A program made the position numbers and the translations under genes. Of a stretch of 64,000 nucleotides of DNA, positions 17,023 through 24,723 are shown in pieces. The stretch is from Halobacteriales archaeon YIM A00010. GTDB lineage: Archaea; Halobacteriota; Halobacteria; Halobacteriales; Haloarculaceae. The notes under the pieces are model-generated. The model was not told the DNA's origin and ran no database searches. It worked only from the letters and a program-made list of their open reading frames with translations. The stretch's first letter is position 1; each line of letters opens with the position of its first letter. The stretch is from the NCBI GenBank assembly GCA_025041175.1, contig JAKCFJ010000001.1, positions 1,851,526 to 1,915,525 on the forward strand. Direction: 5' to 3'.

Positions 17023-19095
17023 ATGCGCATCAATGCCATCCTACTGACGGCCGTACTCGTTCTCTCGGCCGCCGCTGCAGGGACCGGTGGCGGTGTTGTC
17101 CCACAGGCGGACGATCGAAGCGTCGTACAGTCAACTGTCCCAACGGACGATCCGGCGAACGATTCGAACCAGTCGCCGCGTCCGGTCGAGCCGTCCGAGG
17201 AGGAGTTAGAAAAGCCAGTTCACCTCGACTCGGCGTCCGAGGCGGCCGATCGCAACGACACGAACGGATCGGCCGAGACAGCAAGCGAGGGAACGACGCG
17301 CCAGTTCCTCACGTCGGGACCGGACGGCTACACGTTCGAGACGTTCACGCTCCGCGGTGTGGGGGGCAATATCGAGGTGTGGGTTGCGAACGATATGAGC
17401 TGGCCCGAGGACGATCCGCGTCCGACGCCAACCGTTTCGGACGCGCAAGTGGACCACCTCGTCTCGGAGTTCGACACCGAGATCCACCCGACGGAGTCGG
17501 AACTGTTCGGGACGCCCACGCCGCGGGACGGCAACGACAGCCCGGTCGCCAACGGGACGGAGTTCCCCGACGACTACTACCACACCTCCGAGAACGCGGA
17601 GAACAAAACCGCGCTGTTGGTGACGAACATCCGGGATGAGAACTACAACGATCCGGAGTATCCGGTGTACACCGCGGGGTACTACTCTCCGACGGTCCAG
17701 ACGTACACCAACCGCAACGTCATCACGGTCGATTCCGCGGACTGGAACGCTCTCAACGAGTCGAACCAGCGGGTCGGCATCGAAGGGACGTTCGCCCACG
17801 AGTACCAACACCTGATCCACGGCGATTACGACAGCGATGAGACCTCGTGGGTCAACGAGGGGATGTCCGACTTCGCGGAGTACGCGGTCGGCTACGGAGT
17901 CCCCGAGGGGCACGTCAGCGCCTACGAGCAACTGCCCTCGAACTCGTTGACGAACTGGGGTGATCAGGGCGACATCAACATCCTCGCTGATTACGGGGAG
18001 GCGTACCTCTTCCAGATGTATCTCAACGACCGCTACGGATCGGAGTTCATCTCCGATCTGTTCGAGGAGGAGAAAAACGGGATCGCGGGCGTCGAACAGA
18101 CGCTGGACGAACACGGCGCGAACACGGATTTCTACCACCTGTACCAGGACTTCGCCACCGCGACCGTTCTTGACGACGTGGGCCACCCACCGAAAGACGA
18201 GTACGACATCGACGGCGTCGATCTGAACGTCAACATCTCCCGAGACATCGAGACAGCGGGCGCGTGGGGGACCGCCTACCAGACGTACGACACCGAAAAC
18301 AAGGGTCCGATCACCGATGTGAACGTGTCGGGCACGGATTACATCGGCACCCAGTGGAACACGACCGACGATCCGGTCGATGGCGAGGACGAAGTGCTAC
18401 ACAGCGGCTCGGGCAACCTCCTCGATCGATCCGCGATCACGCGCGCGAACGTTAGCGAAGACGATCCGACGCTGTCGTTCGAAACGTACTACGACATCGA
18501 GGAGAACTGGGACTACGGCTTCGTGCAGGTTTCGACCGACGGCGGAGAGACGTGGGAGAGCCTCTCGAACGAGAACACCGTTTCGACGACCGCTGACGGC
18601 GCACACCCCACCGTGAAAGAGAACGTGCCCGGCTTCACCGGTCAGTCGGAGGGGTGGACGAACCAAACGTTCGACCTTTCCGAGTATGCGGGCGAGGAGG
18701 TGCTCGTTTCCTTCCGATACGCGACCGATTGGGCCACAACCAACCCCGGCTGGTACGTCCGGAACGTTTCGGTCGGCAACCAGAGCCACAACGGCGACAC
18801 CACTGAGCCGTTCATGAGCCAGCGCGAAGCGACGGAGACGCCGGTCAAGTACCAGTTCACGTTCATCGGCATCAAGCACAACGGGAACTACCAGGTGAAA
18901 CAGCTCGACGCACGGACCTTCTCCCACAGCGACGAACGCGATCTGAAGCGGTTCCTCCACAACGGGAACTTCGAACGAGTGATCGTCGCCTCCACGTGGG
19001 CCGCAAACAGCGGCGAAAGCGGACGCGTCCCCGTGAACGTCGATCTCACGTTCCAACACGAGAACGACAGCAACCAGAAACACCTAAGGCGGTAA
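17023..19095 (+). CDS. Secreted zinc metalloprotease (immune-inhibitor-A / M6-like)
   Basis: 690 residues. A Sec-type signal peptide (MRINAILLTAVLVLSAAAAGTGGG) is followed by an acidic Ser/Asn-rich propeptide-like region. The zinc motif HEYQHLIH (HExxH) with a downstream Glu in SWVNEGMSDFAEY gives the gluzincin/M6-like active site. Later blocks (LSFETYYDIEENWDYGFVQVSTDGGETWESL, EEVLVSFRYATDWATTNPGWYVRNV) are the MAM/VEG-type beta-sandwich domain typical of immune inhibitor A proteases. It should act outside the cell on protein substrates. Single gene; convergent with the CPBP protease gene. Confidence 0.85.
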   Translation: MRINAILLTAVLVLSAAAAGTGGGVVPQADDRSVVQSTVPTDDPANDSNQSPRPVEPSEEELEKPVHLDSASEAADRNDTNGSAETASEGTTRQFLTSGPDGYTFETFTLRGVGGNIEVWVANDMSWPEDDPRPTPTVSDAQVDHLVSEFDTEIHPTESELFGTPTPRDGNDSPVANGTEFPDDYYHTSENAENKTALLVTNIRDENYNDPEYPVYTAGYYSPTVQTYTNRNVITVDSADWNALNESNQRVGIEGTFAHEYQHLIHGDYDSDETSWVNEGMSDFAEYAVGYGVPEGHVSAYEQLPSNSLTNWGDQGDINILADYGEAYLFQMYLNDRYGSEFISDLFEEEKNGIAGVEQTLDEHGANTDFYHLYQDFATATVLDDVGHPPKDEYDIDGVDLNVNISRDIETAGAWGTAYQTYDTENKGPITDVNVSGTDYIGTQWNTTDDPVDGEDEVLHSGSGNLLDRSAITRANVSEDDPTLSFETYYDIEENWDYGFVQVSTDGGETWESLSNENTVSTTADGAHPTVKENVPGFTGQSEGWTNQTFDLSEYAGEEVLVSFRYATDWATTNPGWYVRNVSVGNQSHNGDTTEPFMSQREATETPVKYQFTFIGIKHNGNYQVKQLDARTFSHSDERDLKRFLHNGNFERVIVASTWAANSGESGRVPVNVDLTFQHENDSNQKHLRR

Positions 19096-19138
19096 GACCG
19101 GTCGGCACAGCCAGTTTTTTGCTCGGCAACGCGTTCGA

Positions 19139-19885
19139 CTACCCGAGCACCGGGAGTCCACCGGTCGCCTTCTGGTAGGCGAGCAGGAACTGCGAGGCGT
19201 TGAACAGGCCGTGGACGAGCGCCGGAACGAAGAGATTCCCCGACAGTTCGTAGGTAGCTCCGAGGACGAGCGCGAGGGTGAACACCGTGAGCAGGGTTGC
19301 GAGCGTCTCTAGCGGTGCGCCGATCAGCCCGAACACGTGGATCGACGCGAAGACGGCGCTAGCGATGCTGATCGCGCCGACGGGACCGAGCACGCGCCTG
19401 AGCGATCCCTGGACGATCCCCCGGTACAACAGCTCCTCGCCCGGCCCGACGATGAGAATCGACAGCGGAACCAGTATCAACAACAGCGTCGGGTTTTGGA
19501 TGCCTTGTTCGATGATCGAGCTTTCTGCGGGTTCGATGCCCAACAGCTGCGTGAACACGAAGCCGACTCCCCCCCACCCGAGCAACACCGCGACGATACC
19601 ACCGACGAGGTAGCCGACATCGGGGAGATCCGGGAAATCGACCTGTAGGAGATCGAACTGCTCGGAGTAGTGGAGATACACAAGCCCAAACCCGAGGAAT
19701 CCGACACCCTGCACCGTGAGCGTACTCAACAGCCCCAACCGTGCGGGATACCCCTCCACAGGAATTCCAACGAGAAGCAGCATCGACATCACCGAGACGG
19801 CGACGACGTTCCCGACGGCGTAGGCCCCGATAGCGATCACGATCGCGCTCGCGATCGTCTGCAGTCGATTGGACGTTTCGGCCAT
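19139..19885 (-). CDS. CPBP family intramembrane metalloprotease
   Basis: 248 residues with six or more membrane helices. The CPBP/Abi motifs are present: GPGEELLYRGIVQG (EExxxR), then FASIHVFG and ALVHGLFN supplying the two further metal-ligand His motifs. Archaeal members are related to Rce1 prenyl-protein proteases and bacteriocin self-protection proteins; the substrate is unknown. ATG 19885 (MAETSNRLQT) is preferred to the GTG two codons upstream. Confidence 0.88.
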   Translation of the reverse strand: MAETSNRLQTIASAIVIAIGAYAVGNVVAVSVMSMLLLVGIPVEGYPARLGLLSTLTVQGVGFLGFGLVYLHYSEQFDLLQVDFPDLPDVGYLVGGIVAVLLGWGGVGFVFTQLLGIEPAESSIIEQGIQNPTLLLILVPLSILIVGPGEELLYRGIVQGSLRRVLGPVGAISIASAVFASIHVFGLIGAPLETLATLLTVFTLALVLGATYELSGNLFVPALVHGLFNASQFLLAYQKATGGLPVLG

Positions 19886-19992
19886 TGTCACTCGATCCCC
19901 CTCGAGGACTGCATCCGTTGATTCATTGGCGGGCGTACGAACGGTCGTCGAATAGTTCTTGCGCGTTCAGGAGCTCTGTGGGAGAAAACGGA

Positions 19993-21300
19993 CTAGCCAC
20001 TCCGATCGGGTTCGACCACCAACCGTTCTTTCCCGGTGATGGCGTCGGTTTCGGGCGCGTCGATGTCCCCGAGCAGTCCGCGGGCGGCGCGTTTGCCCCA
20101 TTCGACGGCGGGTTGTGTGAACGTCGCGACGTTCAACAGCTCGCCGGCGAGGATACACGCGGCTTCCATGCCGTACAGCAGCTCCCCGAGATTGGCGGCG
20201 TCGAGTCGCTCGATCTCGACGCGGACGTTGGGTTGGCGGGCCGCCGCAAGGCTCGCCTCCGTCGCGTCGAACTCCGCATCGAGCAGCTCGCCCACGCCGG
20301 TGTCTCCGAGATACGCGAGATCCTCGATCTCGGTCTCGGGGATCGTGCAGTCAGGGCGTTCCCGCGGACGGACGAACGTGACGAGCTTGTCGTGTCTGCC
20401 GGCGCGGTAGAGCTGGAGCTGTGAGTGTTGGTCGGTGGCTCCGAGCGCCCGCGCCGGCGTTTGGCCCATGCCATCCTTGCCGAGGCTTTCGGCCCAGAGC
20501 TGGGCGAACCACTCCGCGAAATACTCGAGCCGTTCCGCGTAGGGAACGAACGCGTTCACGTGGGCACCGCGCCGTTCGAGCGCCACCGCTACTGCGCCGT
20601 AGGCGTAGGCCGGACAGTCGAACAGGCTGGGTGCCAGTGCATCCCGTCCGGCCTGCCCGCCCGCGAGCACCGCCTCGACATCACAACCGAGGATCGCAGC
20701 GGGAACGAGACCGGTCGGCGAGAGCACCGAGAACCGTCCCGGGACGCCTTCTGGAACCGACAGCGTCGGCAACGCGTGCTCCTCGGCGAGCGAACGAAGC
20801 GGACCCGACTCGCCGGTCGTGACGATCGTGCGGTCGGTCCAGTCGACGCCGGCGTCGGCCATCGCCTCGCGGACGACGAGGAAGTTCGCGAGCGTCTCCG
20901 CGGTGGTGCCCGAGCGGGACACGACGTGGACCGCCGTCTCTGAGAGGGGGAGCGAATCCAGCGTCGCGTGCAGCGATTGGGGATCGACGTTGTCGAGGAC
21001 TGGTGCGCGTTCGCCCACACCGAGCGCGCCGGCGACCGTGGCCGCACCCAGCGCGCTGCCGCCGATCCCGACCGTGAGCACGTGTGTGCTGTCCGCGAGC
21101 GGCGCGACGGCGTCGCGGATGGCGTCGGGATCGGCCGTTTCGGGCAGCGCGAGCGCGGTGTACCCGAATTTTTCGTTGGCAATCCCGCGCTCGATCCGGT
21201 CGTGGGCGGCGGCGACACGGTCGTCGAGCCGTTCCAGCGATTCGCGCGAGATCCCCGGCTGTGCGACCGTCCCGAGGGCGTTGCCGATGTCGACGTTCAT
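19993..21300 (-). CDS. pgi: Glucose-6-phosphate isomerase
   Basis: 435 residues, interconverting glucose-6-phosphate and fructose-6-phosphate. The two SIS phosphosugar folds are marked by VLTVGIGGSALGAATVAGAL and HVVSRSGTTAETLANF; GKDGMGQTPARALGATDQHSQLQLY carries the catalytic Glu/His region of classical PGI. ATG 21300 gives MNVDIGNALG; the frame remains open upstream without similarity. Classical (not cupin-type) PGI is normal in haloarchaea, where glucose is catabolised by a semi-phosphorylated Entner-Doudoroff route, so this enzyme mainly serves gluconeogenesis and fructose entry. Confidence 0.96.
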   Translation of the reverse strand: MNVDIGNALGTVAQPGISRESLERLDDRVAAAHDRIERGIANEKFGYTALALPETADPDAIRDAVAPLADSTHVLTVGIGGSALGAATVAGALGVGERAPVLDNVDPQSLHATLDSLPLSETAVHVVSRSGTTAETLANFLVVREAMADAGVDWTDRTIVTTGESGPLRSLAEEHALPTLSVPEGVPGRFSVLSPTGLVPAAILGCDVEAVLAGGQAGRDALAPSLFDCPAYAYGAVAVALERRGAHVNAFVPYAERLEYFAEWFAQLWAESLGKDGMGQTPARALGATDQHSQLQLYRAGRHDKLVTFVRPRERPDCTIPETEIEDLAYLGDTGVGELLDAEFDATEASLAAARQPNVRVEIERLDAANLGELLYGMEAACILAGELLNVATFTQPAVEWGKRAARGLLGDIDAPETDAITGKERLVVEPDRSG

Positions 21301-21383
21301 GGTCGGTTTCGGGGAGCGCGTACTATAAGTCGGACGACACAGCCCTACTCCAACGCGATGTGTGGATCGCAGATCGGCACCGA

Positions 21384-22028
21384 TCAAGATGGTTCGGTGA
21401 GCGTCCGATAGAGAAACGCCTGTGTCGCGGTAAGGGGCATATCTGCCAGCAGAATCCCTCCGATATTGACGATGATTATCGATTGGAACTGTAGAAACAT
21501 CGCGTAGACAACGACGAACGCGCCGCCAAACACGAGTAGGACCGCGCCAACGATGGTGAACCCGGCCACATCTGTCAGCTCCCAGCTTTCGGACAGCGCC
21601 TCGAACGGGCCATAGCCATCGGCCATCACCGCTGTGGTCGCTACAAAGAGCCGGGCGTAAACGTACAGCCCGGGGATGATGAGCAAGAGAAACGCGTATC
21701 GAAGGAGTCCTGAGAGAACGCTGGCGTAAATCCCGGCGAGAATGAGGAGATACGTGATGACCGTCGCAATGCTTGCCATGAACAGTCGGCGATGTATCGG
21801 TTCCTCCGCACGCACCTCCCCACCGAGCGCTCGATAGGCGGTGAGTGCTCCAACGCTTATCACGACGACCCGCACCACGGTGTCGAGCGGGAACGGCAGA
21901 AAGAGTTTGGCGATCCCTGACACCAAAAACAGGCCGAAAAGGAACGGCGCGGCCCAGAGTGCGCCAAGCCCACCGGAGAGGATCCCGATCGGGCCTGGTA
22001 CTGTGACGGACGGAGATTTTGTTGACAT
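21384..22028 (-). CDS. Polytopic membrane protein (DUF975/YciC-like)
   Basis: 214 residues with five or six hydrophobic helices. The cytoplasmic motif GPFEALSESWELTDVAGFTIVGAVLL resembles the 'ALxxSWxLT' loop of DUF975/YciC and glycerophosphodiesterase-type membrane domains, which keep paired amphipathic helices at the membrane face. Function unknown. It lies immediately beside the AT-rich island (22.1-26.4 kb) and has normal haloarchaeal composition, so it marks the island's left flank. Confidence 0.65.
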   Translation of the reverse strand: MSTKSPSVTVPGPIGILSGGLGALWAAPFLFGLFLVSGIAKLFLPFPLDTVVRVVVISVGALTAYRALGGEVRAEEPIHRRLFMASIATVITYLLILAGIYASVLSGLLRYAFLLLIIPGLYVYARLFVATTAVMADGYGPFEALSESWELTDVAGFTIVGAVLLVFGGAFVVVYAMFLQFQSIIIVNIGGILLADMPLTATQAFLYRTLTEPS

Positions 22029-22159
22029 ATAGTCAGTGTATTATGAAGGGAGATAAACATCTTTCCGTTGATAGCCAAGGCAGTACAAACAGAGGGAACG
22101 GCTCGTCACCAGCATCGATGCGTTGATCTGTTATCGACTGGCACATCGGCGAATAAACT

Positions 22160-22262
22160 ACCCTACCCTACTTCGCTCACCCTATACAGGGTTCGCTCGT
22201 TGAGGGTAGGGTCGCGCAAATCGCTTCGCGATTTGCTGGATACGAGAAATCTTCGATTTCTC
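22160..22262. repeat. Palindrome cluster at the tnpB remnant's 3' end
   Basis: Four nested or tandem inverted repeats are visible. ACCCTACCCT (22160-22169) pairs with AGGGTAGGGT (22203-22212); inside it ACCCT (22179-22183) pairs with AGGGT (22188-22192). Next come GCAAATCGC/GCGATTTGC (22216-22236, loop TTC) and GAGAAATC/GATTTCTC (22244-22262, loop TTC). The outer pair could be the right-end hairpin of an IS200/IS605-type element; the last two resemble the palindromes found inside the gene. Confidence 0.75.
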
Positions 22263-22358
22263 TTGACTTTGATGTGGACTCCCGGCAATCATGTCCCAGT
22301 AATCGGCTGGTACCCGTTGCCGTTCACTATCCCACCATTCATACGCACGTCTACTGGT

Positions 22359-22411
22359 GTGCTCACTGAACGCGTTCAGTGGCATGCCACAAATCTCCGA
22401 TTTGTGAGCAC
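22359..22411. repeat. Perfect 53-bp four-way palindrome junction inside tnpB
   Basis: GTGCTCA (22359-22365) pairs with TGAGCAC (22405-22411). The 39 bases enclosed are fully used by three abutting hairpins: CTGAACGCGTTCAG (22366-22379), TGGCATGCCA (22380-22389) and CAAATC/GATTTG with loop TCC (22390-22404). Not one base is left over between stems, so a cloverleaf with a closed four-way junction can form in either strand or in RNA. It sits where the TnpB zinc finger should be encoded. Confidence 0.9.
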
Positions 22412-22784
22412 GTCTGCGTTCCGCGACTTGCTTTACGGAGACACCACGCTCCGGTGCTTTGTACTCGATGTACTCATAGAGGCGTCGGAACGCCCAGATG
22501 TGGTGCCATTCCGCCTGCGGTAGCCGCTCACGAATATTGGTCAACTCCTCGAACACGATGACGTCACAGTCGTGCTCGACGGCCTCCGTGACGATCTCGT
22601 TGGCGACGGTGTGGAGGTACTGCTTTCGCCAGGCTTCTTCGCGCTTCCCGAGGCGAAGCACGGCGTTGTGCGCGGCCTGTGTGCCGCGCTGTTGAAGCTT
22701 CGCCCGTCGCTGCTCGAACTCACGACACCGGTGGTCGTAGTCGTCACCCTGCCAGAAGCGCCCGATCGAGGCGACGGCGAGGCT

Positions 22785-22845
22785 GTTCACGTCACCAGAA
22801 CGCGGAGCGTTCTGGTTGGCTAACAAGACCTCCGGTCTTGTGAAC
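22785..22845. repeat. Second palindrome cluster inside tnpB
   Basis: Outer stem GTTCA (22785-22789) with TGAAC (22841-22845) encloses CCAGAACGC/GCGTTCTGG (22795-22815, loop GGA) and ACAAGACC/GGTCTTGT (22823-22841, loop TCC). It replaces the codons expected around the first catalytic Asp of TnpB, yet keeps the frame open. Same style as the 22359-22411 cluster: 8-9 bp perfect stems with three-base loops. Confidence 0.85.
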
Positions 22846-23001
22846 GCCGAGGTCGTACCGAGGACTGTGTGATGCTCGGTATCTACCGATCCCTCGGTGT
22901 CGTCGCCGTTCTCCTTTCCGTCGTACTTCCGCGTGGTGATGTGGAAGTAGAACTCGTCGTCCACTGCGTCGTACTGGAGCGTGCCCGCGCGGAACTCGTA
23001 C

Positions 23002-23445
23002 TTAATTCCACACCACACCATAGTCGTTCTCAAGAGCAAATTCACAGAGAGCGATCAGTCGTAATTCAAAGTAATATTCCCAGAATTCAGGGTCGTCCTG
23101 TCGTTTTATTTGATTTTTACCCTTACAAAGTCGTTCAATGAATGTCTCGATGTCCCCACCATATATTGCAGACTCGTCATCAGAATTAATTAAATCATTG
23201 ATAAATATTTCAGTCTGTCCACGAAGTGCCGATGGCCATCGTTCCGAGATTACTGTCGTATCGTCGTTCCCATCCTCGACTCTGGCCACCGCGTATTGTC
23301 GGCGATTATTGGCAGTGGGTCCCTGATCACGAATCGCTGGGTCATAGTCACGTTCCTTGGTGGCTATGTAATCGTAATACGCATTGACGGTATCTACGTC
23401 AGAGAAAAAATCATCACCAGGCTTCACTGTTAAATCGAGTCCCAT
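23002..23445 (-). CDS. Hypothetical protein, possibly truncated by the tnpB element
   Basis: 147 acidic residues beginning MGLDLTVKPGDDFFSDVDTV, AT-richer than the flanking chromosome, no membrane segment or catalytic motif. Its last codons (ENDYGVVWN) run directly into the tnpB remnant, so the natural C-terminus may have been lost. Family not recognised. Size, acidity and place downstream of a toxin-like gene fit an immunity protein, but that is only inference from context. Confidence 0.6.
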   Translation of the reverse strand: MGLDLTVKPGDDFFSDVDTVNAYYDYIATKERDYDPAIRDQGPTANNRRQYAVARVEDGNDDTTVISERWPSALRGQTEIFINDLINSDDESAIYGGDIETFIERLCKGKNQIKRQDDPEFWEYYFELRLIALCEFALENDYGVVWN

Positions 23446-23554
23446 ATCTATAATAGCGTATCTCTATCTAAAATGTTCTGCATCCAGTGCATCGCTGTAC
23501 AGTTGGTTTGTCATCTCTATCGTTACTCTGTCCAGATCCGAGTAAGATCGTAAA

Positions 23555-24094
23555 TCAGCCATAGAAGGTTATCGATCGGTAGCCGAATTCCGCTTCGAAC
23601 TCGCTGAGGAAATCCACAGTGCGGTCCGTCTCCATCGTATGATAATCGTGGGAATACAGCCGTACGCCACCCTCGGGCCAGGGGCCTTTCTCACTATCGT
23701 GTTCATACCGAACCATCTCAGAGCGGACCTGTTGGAACTGCCCGTCCTCCACCTGATAGGCAGACAGATCTCCAGCCTCGGATGTATCGTTATAATTCAG
23801 AATAAATGCGACTGCAATATGATCAGCGCATCGTCGTAACCAGTTCATGATAGCATCTTGGAAGCGTAGAGGATCCTCTCCCTGTGGAGATACCCGCTGC
23901 CCGATAGCACTACCCAGTTCAACGTTCTGGGGTTCAAACCATCGATTCTCGCTAATAATCAGAGGTACCCACTGCGGATCGTCAGAAGGCCCTTTGATCC
24001 GTGGGTCATCGAGTTCACTACCCAACAACTCCTGAAGCTCTGTGGGCGATACACCATCCGCCGGATACACCGTGTAGCCAACCCAGCTGCCCAT
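23555..24094 (-). CDS. Hypothetical protein, candidate immunity protein
   Basis: 179 acidic residues starting MGSWVGYTVYPADGVSPTELQELLGSE and containing PEGGVRLYSHDYHTMETDRTVDFLSEFEAEFGYRS. No signal peptide or membrane helix. I do not recognise the family; the Trp/Tyr-rich N-terminus and length resemble small cytoplasmic immunity-type proteins. It is divergent from the gene at 24220 and follows the toxin-like gene on the same strand. Confidence 0.6.
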   Translation of the reverse strand: MGSWVGYTVYPADGVSPTELQELLGSELDDPRIKGPSDDPQWVPLIISENRWFEPQNVELGSAIGQRVSPQGEDPLRFQDAIMNWLRRCADHIAVAFILNYNDTSEAGDLSAYQVEDGQFQQVRSEMVRYEHDSEKGPWPEGGVRLYSHDYHTMETDRTVDFLSEFEAEFGYRSITFYG

Positions 24095-24219
24095 CTTTTT
24101 TTACCTTGCACCTACAACCATACGCAGAATCATAAGTGCCAGTTAGTTAGCCTATCTATTCCCACTGATTGCACCATCCAGTGAACAAGAATATTGTCAT
24201 TTGAGCCCCTACGTGTTGT

Positions 24220-24693
24220 ATGAGTAGTCAAGAACCAATCGAGATTGATTCTGTGAGTCTTGTTCCGGACTTCACGGATGCCAGTACGGATGCCATCGTC
24301 TGGGTTCCCGATGAGTTTGAGATTAAGATACAGCAGAAGAACGATGTTGGAGAACGAGTACAATCTCCCTACTCGTATGCGTGTCTTGAACATCTATTTC
24401 TAGTACTCGATCAAATTGGGAACGATGAATCTGGAAATGTTCTATTTGGAACCGGATCGATTGGAGTCACATTTTTGGACGACAAGGTGATTTTACAACA
24501 TACAGTGGATATTGTTGGCACTCCGAATGAGATCCAGACCGAAATTGAGAATCTTATCTACCAAACCCTCAAGGAACTTTGTTGCCGAGAGGTCGATACC
24601 CAAGCTGTGGTTGAAGGGATTGCAACAGGTCGGTTTGCTCCCTGGACGGTTAATCCACTAACGGTATATGATCGATTTCTTGACAAATATTAA
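24220..24693 (+). CDS. Hypothetical protein, candidate immunity protein for the adjacent toxin-like gene
   Basis: 157 acidic residues (MSSQEPIEIDSVSLVPDFTDAST...), low GC compared with the chromosome, cytoplasmic by sequence. Its stop lies only 30 bp from the stop of the convergent 534-residue secreted protein, whose C-terminal tip shares the same low GC. Toxin tip and immunity gene of matching composition at one place are expected when such cassettes are exchanged together; the opposite orientation is less usual. Family unknown. Confidence 0.6.
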   Translation: MSSQEPIEIDSVSLVPDFTDASTDAIVWVPDEFEIKIQQKNDVGERVQSPYSYACLEHLFLVLDQIGNDESGNVLFGTGSIGVTFLDDKVILQHTVDIVGTPNEIQTEIENLIYQTLKELCCREVDTQAVVEGIATGRFAPWTVNPLTVYDRFLDKY

Positions 24694-24723
24694 ATCTATT
24701 CTCCCGGACTATTGACTATACTA

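Larger units (their letters stand above)
22182..23003 (-). pseudogene. tnpB: Decayed TnpB (IS200/IS605, IS1341 type)
   Basis: The frame retains TnpB/OrfB blocks: DVNSLAVASIGRFWQGDDYDHRCREFEQRRAKLQQRGTQAAHNAV, KQYLHTVANEIVTEAVEHDCDVIVFEELTNIRERL (with the catalytic Glu of FEEL) and WAFRRLYEYIEYKAPERGVSVKQV. The N-terminal ~150 residues are absent. The stretch holding the first catalytic Asp is replaced by residues encoded by a palindrome cluster (22785-22845), and the C-terminal zinc finger and last catalytic Asp are replaced by another (22359-22411). It should be inactive as a guide-RNA nuclease. Similarity begins at the very end of the upstream 147-residue gene, suggesting the element truncated that gene. 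Confidence 0.85.

Noticed and set aside
22359..22411. tRNA-like gene
   Set aside because: The cloverleaf lacks tRNA features: no anticodon loop of seven, no TTCAAAT-type T loop, no 7-bp acceptor with proper arm sizes.
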